DNA of 64,000 bases from Tubiluchus corallicola (Eukaryota > Priapulida > Priapulimorpha > Priapulimorphida > Tubiluchidae), in assembly GCA_030141605.1 (NCBI GenBank), contig JAQGDQ010000056.1:558001-622000 (forward strand). The letters are read 5' to 3'. Under the pieces are notes generated by a model, which was given only the letters and a program-made list of their open reading frames with translations, did not search any database and was not told the origin of the DNA. A program made the translations under genes and the position numbers. Positions within the stretch are counted from its first letter, which is position 1. The number at the start of each line of letters is the position of its first letter. Positions 37,737 through 52,700 of this stretch are shown here, piece after piece.

Positions 37737-40700
37737 GTAAAATATTATTATTTTTATTTGTGAATTCATTTCTTCAAGAAGCTGATGAGTTTACTATTGG
37801 CATTTGGGTGGGATTTCATCTGAAACCGAATTTGATTCAATTCGATTTTCATTTTCTGATAGGGAATGCTCACCCCTTGTGTCTAATAACACAAGATTCT
37901 TTTATTCATAAATCATGTCTGTTTTGTGTTTTTTCCTTTCTGTGTACATTAAAATAATTGTGAAACAAATTGTTGTGTATACATATCTGAAATACTTGTG
38001 ATGCATCTTTTTCTTGTCCAGATGACAATTTTTACAACTTTCGGAAAAATGCTGTGTTTTTAAAAATTCATGTCTATTATATTTTAGTAGTCAAACTGGC
38101 ATTTAATAAATGATCTCTAAAAATGATGGAGATTAGAAATAAATTCAAATGTGAATCATCATGTCATATCTTATATATGTCCAATACATCTTTACCAAGT
38201 CTGTGGTCAGTTTTGGTGTATGATTTGCAGTGATAATGGTGTGATTAGTGTGATATAGTGTGAATTTTTATTTTCAGAATCTTTAAGCCGGAAACTGTAG
38301 AAGAGGAAATTCTATTACTTCTTTTAATCAGCGAAGCAACAGTAAGCCAAAATTCTCATGTTGGTAAATTCTAATAAATTATGATTATGAAGTAAACCAT
38401 GATAGCAGTCAATGATTCCTCATGTTTCATTAAATTGTACAGTCCCCATAAACATGATATGTGTGGGTTCAGCTGTTCTAATTCAAATTGTTTGCATTGA
38501 ATCACAAGCTGCTAAGGGATGTGTGTCGGAGTAGACACATACGTATAACAGTTGTCATTTAATGTATTGTTCAAGTATTGATCAATAGGTGAATGTGATG
38601 AATCATAAAAAAAAAAGCCATGATAAAAATGCTTCTTTGTTGTAAAAGTGTTTTTTGCAGTACTAACTTTTCACAATGACACGTCTGAGAAATTCGGATA
38701 GTATAATACATTATAGCAAGAATATAGTATGTTTTTTCTTTGACTGCTTTAAATTCAGGTCTTCATGGAAACGTTAAACTGTTTATTTTTGCCAGAGACT
38801 GAGATATCTGTCATTTGATGTTTGTGAATTTTCTTTGTATAATTTGCCTGAGAATTTTTCCTCGGTGTAAATTTACGGATTTTTGCAGGTTTATGTTAAA
38901 AGTTTGAAATGCTGGCATTTTAAGTCTGCATTGCTTGATGTTGTCTCCTTGGTTTAGCAGACCACATTATGAGATATTAAGTTGTATGTTAGTGACAAGT
39001 AAAATCTTGTTATGTTTTATGTGTATTTCTAGTGTACTAGTCCTAGAAAATTAATCAGAATAATTTTCAAATGGTATGATAATTGTGACTTGATACTGGA
39101 AAAATTGTCATCTTTGCGTTTTGTCCCAATCAAAAGTCATGGTAGGGGAGAATCCATGTTTTCTGGTATGCTTACTTTGGCTATCTACACTATGGTAGAA
39201 AGCATCAAAGTACATTTCTGAGTACTCAGAAGTTTTATTTTATTATTACACCTACTTTGCAGGTAACCAGAGAAGCTGTACTGAGTCGTGCGCCTGAGTT
39301 TCATGAGCAGAGGATCCAGTCTATGACAAATTGCCTTCGTGTTTACGATTTGCTGACAGTCTTACTAGTGCGCAGAGTTCAGTTTCAAATGCTGTGCGAT
39401 GTAAGTACACTGTACTTTGCTGTTTTCGCTTCACTGTTCTGCCTTTTAAGGTATAAATCTTCTAGACTAAATCTATTTGACATCATTCTGTAATATTGAA
39501 ATATTGTCTTTGCTTGAGTTTGCATTTTGATTTAATTTTTTAGACGTTTGAACGAGCTCTAAAATTTTCATTGGAAGAATTTCATATCTGGTTTCAGTTT
39601 GCTTTAGCATTGATCTGCAATAGCAAGGTTAGTACAATGTTTTTGTACTACGTGCCTCATACTACGTGTCACAAGCTCTTTCTTGTTTGTGTGAGTAACT
39701 AAGTGTAAGTTAAGATATTTAGAGTGGCTGTACAGATATTTGTATATTGTTAATTTATAGGTACTAGGGAGTATGAGATTATCAATGTTTTAAATACCAT
39801 TATCAATTAGCTAAAATACCATAGACTTAAATTGAAGAGACTTCCTTCAGGTAATAGTAAGTCCTGTTGTGTGATGGAGATAGAAATTTATGATCAACTA
39901 GCATTTTTGGCTGGTCCTAGTTTGGAATTCTTAATAAATTCATTAACACTTGCATGAAATTTTTATGAAAGAATCAGTTTTATGAAATATCAGTTTTGAG
40001 CCACTATAATATTTTGGTGTGTAACTAAATTAAGTTTTTTATGTAACATGTTCTGCTGCTGTAAGTTAAAGTTGTTTTAAATTTTTAGCACAAAAGAGCA
40101 CTTTTGGTATTAAAAGAGTGTATGAATATGAATCCTGCAGATGCATTGGTACCACTGTATGCTGCTAAATTGTGCTTACAGCACTTACATAAGGTAATAA
40201 TTGTCTGCATTATTGTATTTGTTTTATATTCTACTAATTTACATTCTTTAGACTAATTAATTAAAATAACTTTTTCAGCTGTTAAACAGTTTTTGCCTCT
40301 TTGTGGCAAAATTTAATTGCTGTTTAGTATTAAAATGTTTTAGTTCTATAAACAGTTGCTCAGCAAGCAGCAAAATGACGTTATTGTCTAAATATTATGT
40401 TTTTTGTTACATATTACTTTTTTGTATAGTTGGATGAAGGCATTAGGTATGCTCATCAAGCAATAAGTATTGGTGAGAACTCTGCTCTCTGCCACAAGGC
40501 ATATCTGGTATTAGGTATTGGCTATAGCATGAAAGCAGATGAGGCACACATACAGACTGACAGACAGTCTTTTCAGAAGAAAGCATTGGATGCATTTTAT
40601 AAGTAAGGCCATCTTTCAGTTTCACTAAAATTGTAAAGATGTAATTACTGTTTTTTCTCCATGGTTCTGTTTGTCTATAATCTGGCTACATAGCACTGTA

Positions 40701-43700
40701 ATGTTAAAAAAGTTTATCACAGCCATTCATTGTATGGTAAAACAGAAAGTTACATTTCATATCAGTTGTGACGACAATTGCGTGTTGAATGCTGCTGTCA
40801 ACCAAAATTACCGAAAAGTAAAATATTACTATAACTGAGGTACATAAATTGGAAAGTAAAGTTATTTATTTTTTGTAATTGATGTTTCTTATTTTCAATG
40901 AGTTCTTGTAATACCAATGAACTTATTAGTATTCGTAATACTAATTTTGTATAGTGTATTTTGTCCAGTTTAGAAATCTTTTTTGTTTTCTTTATTTTGG
41001 TTTCGTCTACTGCATTAGTTCATTTTGGACTGTTCATGATGCTGGAATTTTCTTGTGTTATATTGCAGAGCTCATTCATTGGATCCTGGAGATCACTTGT
41101 GTGAATTTTACATTGCTTTTCAACATGCCATTGCAAGACAGGTATGAAGTGTCATCATGATGAGCTATTTTTTTACATGTAAATTAGTGCATTTCATCAT
41201 ATACTATACAGGTAGTCGCACGATCTACGGCCTATGCGAATTATGTCTGCTCGACTTACAACCCCACCACGGCTTAATCAATTATATGAAACTAAAAATA
41301 ACTCGTATTTCTACTTTTTAAGCAAATTAACTTTAAATTGCTATCTGTTTCGATAAATTCATCCTCAGGCATGGCCTTACTTAGTGCATCCACACATATT
41401 ATCTTACCGGTAGGGGCACACAGTTAAAACTGACTGTGGTTGTAAGTCTACAACTACCTAAGCAAGACTTCAAAACAGTACCTCTCCTGTTCTACTAAAC
41501 CTGTGGAGTTATTTGAAGATAAGTGGCACAATGATGGGCTTCCTGTTCTGCATCTGATTTTACTGACTATTCTTTCATCTCAGGTAGTGCTGGTGATGGC
41601 GAACAATGCTTTTGCAGGGCATCACTGACTGCACGATAAAAAAGTTTACATTGGCTTAGCAAGAACTCTGTTAAAACAAACAGCATTCTTTTATTTATAG
41701 CAGTGATTTTCAACCTTTTTTGAGCCACGGCACATTTTTTACATTTCCAAATTCCTCGGGCACACCACCAACCATTCTGACTGATGCGTCACATGACCAT
41801 TCTGACTGATGCGTCAGCACAGAAAGTGGTGAACTCTTGAAGTCTCACGTGGCAGGCTAGTCACATAATCGTTCACATCTCCTGCCTCCAAATTGTGGAA
41901 TTCTTTGGCCCTACAATTACGCTTGATCAAGTCGATTGACAGTTCTAAAGAAGCCTGAAAACTTACTATATTAATGAAGCCGTCTGTGGTTGATTGCCCG
42001 CAACACATTTACATTTGTATATATAGCAAACCTAAACTATGGTATATCTAAACCAGTTATGTGCTCAAAGTAAACTGTATATGAATTTACTAAGCAAACA
42101 TACAACAGCGATAATTCTCTTGTTTATCATTCAATCCCGCAGTGTTTTGAGAGTCAAGTTAGTATATTTGTAATGATGCTGTACATAAACACTAACTCTA
42201 CTGACTTTACAGGCATTTATCGCTCTCTGCTGCCACCCACTGAAATAGAAGAGTATTACATTATCGGCCACACTTTATTACAGCACAGACACAAGACAAT
42301 GGTTAATTAGGTGATATTAGATAATTTCCCACGGCACACCTGATGATCTCTCACGGCACATCAGTGTGCCGCGGCACACTGGTTGAAAAACACTGATTTA
42401 TAGGTCATTGTATTTACTTCTTTAGCAAGAACTCATTTCAATCAAGCAGCGTTTTTTGATTTGCAAGTTAACATGTTTATTCTTTCTTTGTCAGGGAGTG
42501 TTTCACAGTCACGAAAAATGGTACAGCCATTTTTAATTGAACGTCATTAGATAAGAACCTTTGATTTTTTTCTTCATTTTCTCTGATAAGTCAGATTGGT
42601 TTTTCGCTAGTACACTATTATTAAAACATATAAACGTATTACGTATATTACTAACACGTGTGGAATAGAGGTCACAATAATATTCAATGGTGCCGAGCTG
42701 TGTTTTACATTTAAAATAGTTGTTTGGTTATGTGATAGTTTACAAGCTCCATGTCAAAAAGTACCATAATATATGTAGCCTCCCAATATTTTTTGAAGTT
42801 GAGAACAAGTGATTAAATCTTGCCTTTTAGGATTTTTCCCAAAAGTTGCTGACTCGCTTCTGGTGTGTTCACTTGCTTTGTCTATGATGCAGAACTGTGT
42901 TTATGTTTGAAAATTATTTTGCTTGGGATTTCTTTTAGATTCCTCAAGCTCTAGAACATGTCCGAACGGCTTTGGACATTAACTCAGAACACATACATTC
43001 CTTGCATTTACTTGCCTTGCTCTTGTCAGCTAACAAACACTATAGGAAAGCTCTGCAGGTCATTGCATTAGCTCTCAATGATTATCCTGATGATATTGAG
43101 TAAGTACTTTTGAAACAGATCAGATTAATTTGTTTACAGTTATTACATGTCGTTCTATGTTGTAGTAAAGAGTTTAAGCAGGGGAAACGATGTCATATTT
43201 ATTGTGTACAGCTTTGTAAATTTTTGTGTAGTGTGACCAGCTAAGTAAATAAGGTACCGCCTAGTTATGGAAACTTTTCAAGGGCTAATCAAGTTTTATT
43301 TTGATCCCGCATCAGCCCCATACCATAAAATGCAAAAACAGATTGATTGTAAGGTTCTCAGAACTGCATATTTTGAGCATACGTTTGTTTTTGATCTTTT
43401 TCACTATGATGCTTTTTTGCAGTCTTATGTTTACTAAAGTATCGTTAGAAGAACACTCTCTTGGTGTAGATGAAGCTCTTTCAACTTGCAAGTACATGCT
43501 GTTTAAATGGAGAGAGGATTTTGAAGTGGAAATGGCAAAGTATGATCATCTTTTTTAATCTCATTCTTTTTATAAATTTATTTCTTAGATGTATGCAGTG
43601 TAAGACTGTGAGCAGCGACCTGAATTGCTGTTTACGAAAGTGAGGGAAAATGATATATTTGAATTAGATGGCAAACAATGAATAATACATTCTACATACA

Positions 43701-46700
43701 TAGTTGCTTGCTAAATCCAACTGCATCATAGCATACCTATATCAACATGGATATTTCATAATTCTGTTATGCTTTTGAATACATAATGCAAATTATCACA
43801 GTTTTTCATTTTCATAATACTGCAATTGTCAGTTGGTCTGCTTTCAGATTACACTGAAGCTACTTTTTCTAACTGAGACTTTTTTTTATATTAAGTTGAC
43901 CAGGTTAGCAATTAGCTAGTACACAGTGACACCTTTGCATGAAGTATGTGAAAGCGGTGTTGTAGTCATTTCTTTAACGTTTTCAGTTTTGTGGTCATAA
44001 ACACAAAAAGTGCAAGTCTAGAGACAAAAGCCTTTCGAAAATGTTTATTAATGTTCGTATTTTTGATGTTTGGGTGAGATTTGCTTCACCTATTGTTTAC
44101 CTCAATATATAGATTGGCAGAAGAGCCGGCACCAGAGGTGGCATACAGTGATATACGCAGTACTGCTCACCTTACTGATATCATCGACCGTGATTCAGGT
44201 ATAGTTTGTATGCTGTGATCTTTCTCTTCACTCATTTTCCCATAGTTCACCACTTTTTGCTTTATAAACTACATTTTATGGGAGAAGACTGTTTGATAAA
44301 ATTTGTTCAGTCTATAAGGCTCGTCTTTGCACAGTTTCAATTAATGACTGCTTGTTGGAAAAAAATATTATTTATTGAAATTTAACCATTGAACATTTCG
44401 TGTTAATTTTGAATTTGAATTTTATTCTAATTAGTTAATAGAGTATTATTATTTTAATAGCAGAGAAAAGTCAAATTGCATGTATTGATTCAAACTCATT
44501 ATGAATTGTTGGTCACTACTATACACTGCTTTTCCTATAACATAGCACATGAGGAAAAAACGGGCAACTTGTTAGTATGTTTTTACACTGTGTGGGCAGT
44601 GTTTGCAAAAATCTTGTAATTTGCTATTAATAGTGTACTTGGCCTAAAACAAAAGAGCTCTCTTCCCTACTATGCAACTAACTGACTGTGCACATTCATA
44701 TGTATCAAATCAGTTTCAAGACAAGTGATCATTGCTCTTTACTGAGCAACTAACAATAACTGTTGTAAAATATGAAAACTGTTTTTAAAGGTCAACAGAT
44801 TTAGCACTTTTTGAGACAGTTGATTAACTGTGACATAAATTATGTTGAATTTTCATTAGCTGCTCATCGCTAGTAACAACACGTGTATCATGTCAATATG
44901 TTAATGATTTATAGGTGTGTATAATTTAAGTAATAAATAAGAATGCCTGAAAATTTTCACACTGGGATTTGAACTCGTGTCTCTGAGCATCTGTGCTAGC
45001 TAGTGCTCTACAGATAGCTCAGTTTTTTGAATTAATAAATTAACTGTATGGGTTACTCAGAGCTGCAGGCTCTTTCAAAGCATTGTTATTACTTATATTA
45101 TGATTTTTTGCCGAATGCTAGGTTCGGTACAAGCAAATTCCTTAGCTGCTTCCAGAGTGGAGCATGCTCTTTCTGAAGTCGTATCTTCTATGACTAGTTA
45201 CACTCCTAAAACAGGACCTCACAGATCATGGTTGATTCAGGCACAGATTTGGATGCAGTTGGGTAAGTGACAGGTGATTACAACAGTAAAAACTTAACAT
45301 TATAAATTTCTAGTATAAATTTCTAGTATGACTTAAAAAATGGTGTCGTTGGATTTTGATCAAGCCGTGAGGAATAATGGCTGGAAAACTGCCTGAGCAA
45401 ATGGTCAGCAGTCGAGAGTTAATCAAATCACTGTTAAAAATCTAATTGCAAAAATAATGTTTATCCATCATTTCTGCTTCTAGGCTTTTAGGTTAAATGT
45501 TGTAATCCTGGTTTGTGACATCCATAAACATTTTTGTTCATTGGACTGAAAGAGCCAGAGCAATGTTCACATGATTTTTAATGCTAACAGCTACTAGTTT
45601 TACTTACTGAAGATTACTTAGTCATAAATTGCATTGATGATGATCAATACTCTATTGATTTACTATATCAGCATTTCAACTTGCATACAAAGTTCATAAC
45701 TTCGAATGTTTCAGGTGAGTTATACTTGGCTGCAGACCAGGCTACAGAAGCACAGAGTTGTGTGCAAGAAATTTTGACAATATTTCCACTTTCTCATCTA
45801 GGATTACACATGGTAAACCATTTTACTCTTCAGTCATTGCAATTGACATTTGCTTGAAATAATGCAGAAAAAACATCGGCTCTTGTTGATAACAACATGT
45901 TACCTAGTAAATGCTTATATTTTGTTGCAGTCGGGCATCATCATCAGAGCTCAAGACAGCTAGAAATATAAATTAAATTATAATTTAATAAATGCTACTA
46001 TCCTGTTAATTATCTCTGAATAAACACCAGATGAATCATGTAATTCACAGCCTAACAACCCCAAAAAAATTTTGCACTCACACATCAAAAATGTCAATTC
46101 AATTGAGAAGCACAATTGTACAAAATATTTTAAACTCGCTTGTCTAAGTCTTCATCTGATAGGATCACTTACTAATTACTATCATTAATCCATAATTAAA
46201 TCACTTCACAAGTAACTTGTAAATTGCTAATTTCACATCTATTTCTTGCAAATGACTGCTTTTACACCAAAACCCAAAAAATGAAACAATTAAGATAAGT
46301 GTGTGATTTTTATTGTTTTTATAGATAAGCTAAAACTAGCTACTTTAGCTAAATAGCTTAAAATATTTTGTGTAATTTTGCTTACAATTGTTGTTTTTGT
46401 TTTGTGAGTGCTAAAATTTTTCCGGTCGTGCCGTGAATTACATGATGTGTTTAGTGGATATTTAGGGCTAATTAACAAGATACCAGCATTCATTAGGTAG
46501 TATTTAATATATATTTCTACCGGGCTTGCAAAAGTGCTCTGATTGTGATCCGGAGTGCACCGAAATGTAAGCAATACCAGTACCGTGTGGTTATGAATAG
46601 AGAGTTTCCTCAGCAATCGCATAATGCTTTTTTGATTGTAGCAGCAGAACTGACGTCATCCTGCTATTGCAGTGATTGTAGACTAGAATCATTGTACTGT

Positions 46701-49700
46701 AGAGCGCCTTAGTTTAAACAATATCTTTTTACATGAAAGTTAATGATCGAAAAAACATTACAATCGCGTATGCAATAGTAATAAATGCAAGTGTAATTAC
46801 TCAAACGGCGATTGGCTAACAGGAGAAAACCTATATTAAGGCTTTTCAGAGTGTACATATATCACTTATACAAATTCGTAAGTAGACAATTTTAAAAAAA
46901 AATGTTAGTTAGTCATTTAAAATAGTTATGTAACTTGTTGTTAATGTAGAGCGCCTGTTAACAATTACAAGCTGATAGTTAGCCATCGACAGTTTCTGCA
47001 TGAGCTAGGTAGCACCAGCACGTGTACTTTAGTTCATAATTGTGTGTTCTTGTCTCGTGATGCCTAAACGATTTAATTATTTTAAATTCTTCAAAAACAG
47101 ACTGCAGCGAAACGTTCCAGACATGGTTCTGACTAACCGTAGAAACATCATTTCAGAATCAAAAGTTTTTGCTGTTTGACTGCAGCAGAAACTCTATTAA
47201 CAGCTGTTGTTTTTGTTGCGTAAGACTCAGGTTCCCTAAGAATGAATCAGTTTATTTGAAGTAGTTTATTTTTGGTGCTATTTATTGTGTGAATCCTAGA
47301 AATTGCTTCCTATTACAATTAAAATATCACATCATAATTATTATATTAGTTGCTCATTTAATATTTGCATTTTCTTAAAAGCCGAGCATCATAAGGTTGT
47401 GCTGCATGAAAATGTTTTTAGTCACTTCCACTGTACTACGTAAAAATTCTGCTTTGCTTTTGGCAACATGAATAGTTCACATAACAATGGCACGATTTCT
47501 TAGTTTGTTGTCTGTCGGCTTTATTGTTACACATTCTTCATAGTGCAAGACTTGATAGAGTTATCTTGGCTACCTTAATAATTATATAGCAGTTAGCGAA
47601 ATATCAATAGTTTCTGGTTTTGTTTTAGAAAGGAAGGATTCATGAATACAAAAATGAGTTTTTTGATGCAGAAACTTTTTATAAACATGCCACTGCCATC
47701 AATCCATACTATGTCAAGAGCTTGCAGCATCTAGTAAGTACTTGTTTTTATTAACTTAGTAGTTTTCCCACTACAGGAGTTGTAGCAGAAATCTCTGCAC
47801 TAAGTTTTTTCAGGCATGGTAAAGACTAAACATATGCTAAGAAATGTTAGTAGTGGGTGTAAAGCTGTATACCTGAATTATGATTCAGGGTCATTTTCAG
47901 CAATTTTGATTTTCTGGCTTTTGCTTTGGTCGAAATTATTCATTGCCAGCCATTGACAAAATACAATATTGCTACTGAACTTGTGGTGAAACCTTTTTAA
48001 ATGCAAGTTGTACTTTATTTATTCAGTTGCAGTTTATTTCATTGTGTCTATATCAGAGGTCTCCAAAGTCATCGATATTGACCCCTGAGAGTCGATTGGA
48101 TTATCCAAGGTGTCAATAAATACCTGAGGGTCAACATTTTTTATGTATTTAAGGGGGAAGGTGGATATTCACAGGATGAAGGGATACAGAATAACGGTTT
48201 CGCAGTGCTTGGTATTCAGTTTTCCTTACTGATGTATATGGAAGCAGCATTTGGTATGCAGTTCCCCTCATGGAAACTGCACATCTACTTAATTATTATT
48301 AACATTTATTTTTTTGTACATGCCTGAGGTCGATGAGAAATCAAGGGTTCCATGATGGAGCCAATGGTCTAAATTGTTTGGGGCTCCTGGTTTATATTGT
48401 AGTTTTAGAATAAAATCATAATTTTTAAAGCTAACGAAATGACTCAAATTTGAAAAAAGCCCTCTTTACAGAAATTTAATTGAAAATACATATATTATTA
48501 TTAATAAGAACAATAGTTTTGCATACTGGATCCAGGTTAGCTAAGCTAGTACAAATTTGTCTAAACTAAATATACCAAAACGATGTGGCAACTGTAATAA
48601 TTTTATTGTGGAATTTTGCAATGCTAGAAAGCTTTAAAATTATTTTACAATATTTTTATCAGTATTACTATTGTTCTTTTGCATTTGCAATTGTTTTATG
48701 CTGCCAGTGTAGGTTACATTTATTTGATATGATTGATTTGCAATTCATAATCGTAGTTTGCAGTAAGTAGATAGAACAATATTACAGCAGCTTTTTGATA
48801 TGTTTTATTTCTTTTTAAACATAGTTCTTATTATAAAAACAAGGAAAACATTATGAAAATTTGATGATGTAAAAGTTCGTCTGCGTAGCACAAGTAAACT
48901 TGTTAGTGAAAACTTGATGTGGAAAACTGGTCATGTAAAAGACAGTTCTTCATAAATGGAAGCACTTTCTCGTTAAGAGAAATTTATAACGAAAAATTTT
49001 GTCTTGTAGACTAAGCTTTAGCTTTTTCTGTTTCACTGGAAGTTTTGCCTTTATTTTTTGCTTGACTGAAAGGTTTTTAGATTCTACTTTTTTACTCAAT
49101 GTGGAATTTTTGTTTTTAGATTCTCTGTTTTTTCCTTAACCGGTTGTTTTCATTTCTATATTTGTGCTTTTTTCTTCTTGAGTGGAAGTTTGCAGACTTA
49201 CCCTTTATTTGTTTGTTTAAATGGAAGTACTGTCACTTATCTTTTAGTTTTGTGCTTAACAGAAGGTTTTCAGATTTGCGTTTTTACTTGTCTGCTTAAA
49301 TGGAAATTTTCATTTATAGTCATTAAGTAGTGCTTAATTAAGGAGTTTTTTGTCTTTTAGCGTTGCTTTTATGGTTAACTGGAATTTTGATTTTCTCTTT
49401 AGGTTTGATTTTTATGGTGCATGGCATTTCTTCACTGTTGGTTCTGACTATTTATGCTGAGAAGTTTTTGAGTTTAAGCTGTTTTTATGCGTACCTAATC
49501 AATTTTTTTCACTTTAAGGATTTTACTTTTTATGCTTTATGATGTCAGACTTTTCTTTCTGCTTGGTCGTTCTTAAACTTTGTTTGCGTTTATGAGCGCT
49601 TTTACCTTTAATGATATTTTTTAAGTTTGCTGCTCGCACACTTTAACACTAATATTCATTTACTTTATAAATTATGTAGGAACATATTGGCGCATTTGAG

Positions 49701-52700
49701 CTTGACGTCAGTTGAGTGACGCGCGCTGAGCTACATCAATAATTACACTGAATCAATTTTCCCTTCTGTTAACCGGCTGGTGGCCGGTACATTTATGCAA
49801 CATCACGTGCTGATAGGGGTCCAGTAGAAGCTTAACACTTTTCACGATGAAGCATATATGTTTACAAGAAATCACCTAACTGCACAGGTCTGCCCTATAT
49901 TGTAAATGTAGTTTACCCTTATTCAAATAATGATTTTCTTGTTGGTATGAAAATTTTCTGGGCATTCGATTAACACAAAGCAAGGGTAAATGTTCACTGT
50001 AGAACAATTTTCTTGCAAAACTTGTTTTGGACACTAGCGAACACAGCTGTTTATACTGAGGTTTTGAATTTTTTTTGTCCTTTTAAGCATGGAGAAACAG
50101 AAAACTTTTTTAGGACTGGGCAATTAAAGGAATCTATGACGACTCTAACTATATACGTACTAAGGACGAAATGCAATTATGAATGGTGTGATTAATGTAT
50201 TGTAGAAATTGGGTTGAAAGTTATATAAGAAGGAGAAGATTATTAAGTCAGAAACATTCTTTAAAACTGTACGTCCTCAAGTTTAATAATTTACTTTTTT
50301 ATTAATTTACATTATTAAAGGTCGGTGTTTCGCAAGGCCAGATGATTTATTCTAATTGACATTGTATTTTCACCATAATTAGCTTAATGCTTACATATGA
50401 ACAACTAAAATGACCTTGTATAGTGAGTATGTAATTGTACATAATTCCTAAGTTTTGTAACTGTTGTAATTTAAAATAACCTTTTGCTTTTTTGTTATTT
50501 AAAATAACATGCTGATAATGCATTGTGTACAGTAAAATTTTCAGCTTTCCTTTTCGACCCTAATAAGAAACAATGTTGGCACCTTTTGGAAGCCAAAACT
50601 GAACTTTTCTCAAGTCTATTTCTCAATCCTGATTCATGAACTGTATCTCTTGCCTTGCATTTCGACTTGTTTTACCTGTGTCAACTTATTCTGTAGGTCG
50701 TTTTGCAAGTATCAAACTAATGAAGAGTTGTCACAAGTTATTTTTTGACCACATCTTTGGTAGCCATTTATTAAACTTAACATTAGCCTGTCATTGTTCT
50801 TGTTTGAACATTCTTTTATCAATGCACACCTTGATATTGGAAATGTAACTGCTGTCATTATTACAAAAATGCAGTGTTGAACTATATTTATGTAGCTTTG
50901 ATTTTGGCAAGTAAGGATATTATAAATGAATTATTCGCTAGCCTCAGGTAGAGACCTTCTCAGGTTGTTTGCTATCCCTTCACCAGCATGTCTGTGTTTT
51001 GAAGATAGTTCATGAATAATTCAAAACAATTTCCTGCTGGCTGACATTTGTCTGCACAGTGAAGAACCATGTTTTCTTCTCCTTAGGTCATTATCAAATC
51101 CCATGGAATTTGTTATGAGCCCATTGCGCGCGATTAAACAATTGCTGTCCATATTTTGCATTCTGCAATTCAGTGATGTATTAGAAGACATATCGTGACC
51201 GTTTTCAGTTCATAAACGTTCAGGATCTTCCAAGGCATTTCCACATGCCTTTTACCTTCAGCATTGATTTTGCACACCTGCATTATCCTCCGTCAACATC
51301 CTGATAGAGATTTCTTCACTATGTCACACTGTACTATCACAATGTTTCCACCACTTGCCAGTGAGCTTGTTGTTCTGACTTTTAATTTGTAGTCTAATGA
51401 ATTTATGCTGGTTCTTTTAACATTTGTTGTTGAAGTTATAATTCCTTCTAAATTATGTTCGTTCATCAGCAACTTTGTCACCTTTGTCTTTTCGTAGTTG
51501 TGTCTAACTTCTTCACAAAACTCGCACTTCACTGAACAATAACTCTATTGATATTGTTGGAAAGGTTTTTGTCGCCTGTTAGATATATCTGCTTGCGAAG
51601 GCATCTTATCTTAGGCCTACCGTTTTGTGCCATGTGGTTATTAATAACAATTACCATAAATCCTAGTTTTTATCTGCTGCCCAAGTTTACATTTCCTTGG
51701 CGGGGCTTTTGCAGTTTTTTTTAAAGAAAAGTCGATTCTGCTGTTATTCGCTGAAAGCTGGAGCTTAGGGCCGACCCGTTCACAAGATGAGCAACCTAGG
51801 ATGGGGTTACAAAGCCGCAAACATTTGGTTGGTTGAAACCTAATGTAGTCTAAGTCGTTGTAAGGTTCGCCCATCATGTGATGAGGGCTTGCTATCATAG
51901 CAGTCTCGATTCTCAGTTACTGCGATACTGTGTGTGGTACATTTTTTGAATACAGTGCATTCATTAAAATTTTGAAAAGTTGTGGCGGCCGCGCAGAAAT
52001 TCAGCTGGGCGCAAGAAATCAAAATGTGTGACTAGTTTTTTTTTCATTGCGTCAGTTTCGCTGTTTGAATTAGTATTCAAGGATGTGTTTTTGTTAATAA
52101 TCAATTATTGAGTGGTAAATTCATTTAATTTATTTAGAAATATGCAAGCAACCTTGGTAGTACTAACTCATACTGCAAAGTATAGCTTGGCATACTGAAT
52201 TTCATACAGACTTTCATTTATCTGAGATATCTTATGTAAATGTTATTCAAGATTGGCCTACCCGTTATGTGATGACTGATGAGTCACTTTATTAAGACCA
52301 AATTTTTATGGTTTCGTTATTATAGTCGCAGCAAGTCACGATTTAAAGCGTAATGTGTCCGATTTGTGTTTTAGTTTGTCTATTTCAAATTGTTTGTTTC
52401 TTTGCCACATTAGGACTAAAATCAGTTACAATTACAGGGTAAGCATAGGTGTAGAAGTATAAGCGAAATTGGCTAAATGCATTTATCTTATTAAAATGAA
52501 TTCATTTAAAGGTTATACTTGGAAGCGGCTTTAATTTGATTAAAATCTTTCAGTTGTTAGTTGGAACTTCTACACTTCGAAAAGGAATGTATTTATTGTT
52601 TTTGTTTGTCAAAAGTTTAGCCAGGTTCAGTACTAAGTTGTCCAAGGAAAGTATAATTATTTTGTAATAAAAGGTGTCTAGTTTTTCCTAGTATGAATTA

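Noticed and set aside
41814-42008. Frame inside the hAT element as possible transposase
   Set aside because: Only 64 codons with no BED finger or hAT C-terminal motif; the element is short and looks non-autonomous.
46290-46622. 110-codon minus-strand frame
   Set aside because: It runs through one arm of the foldback element and is explained by that repeat.
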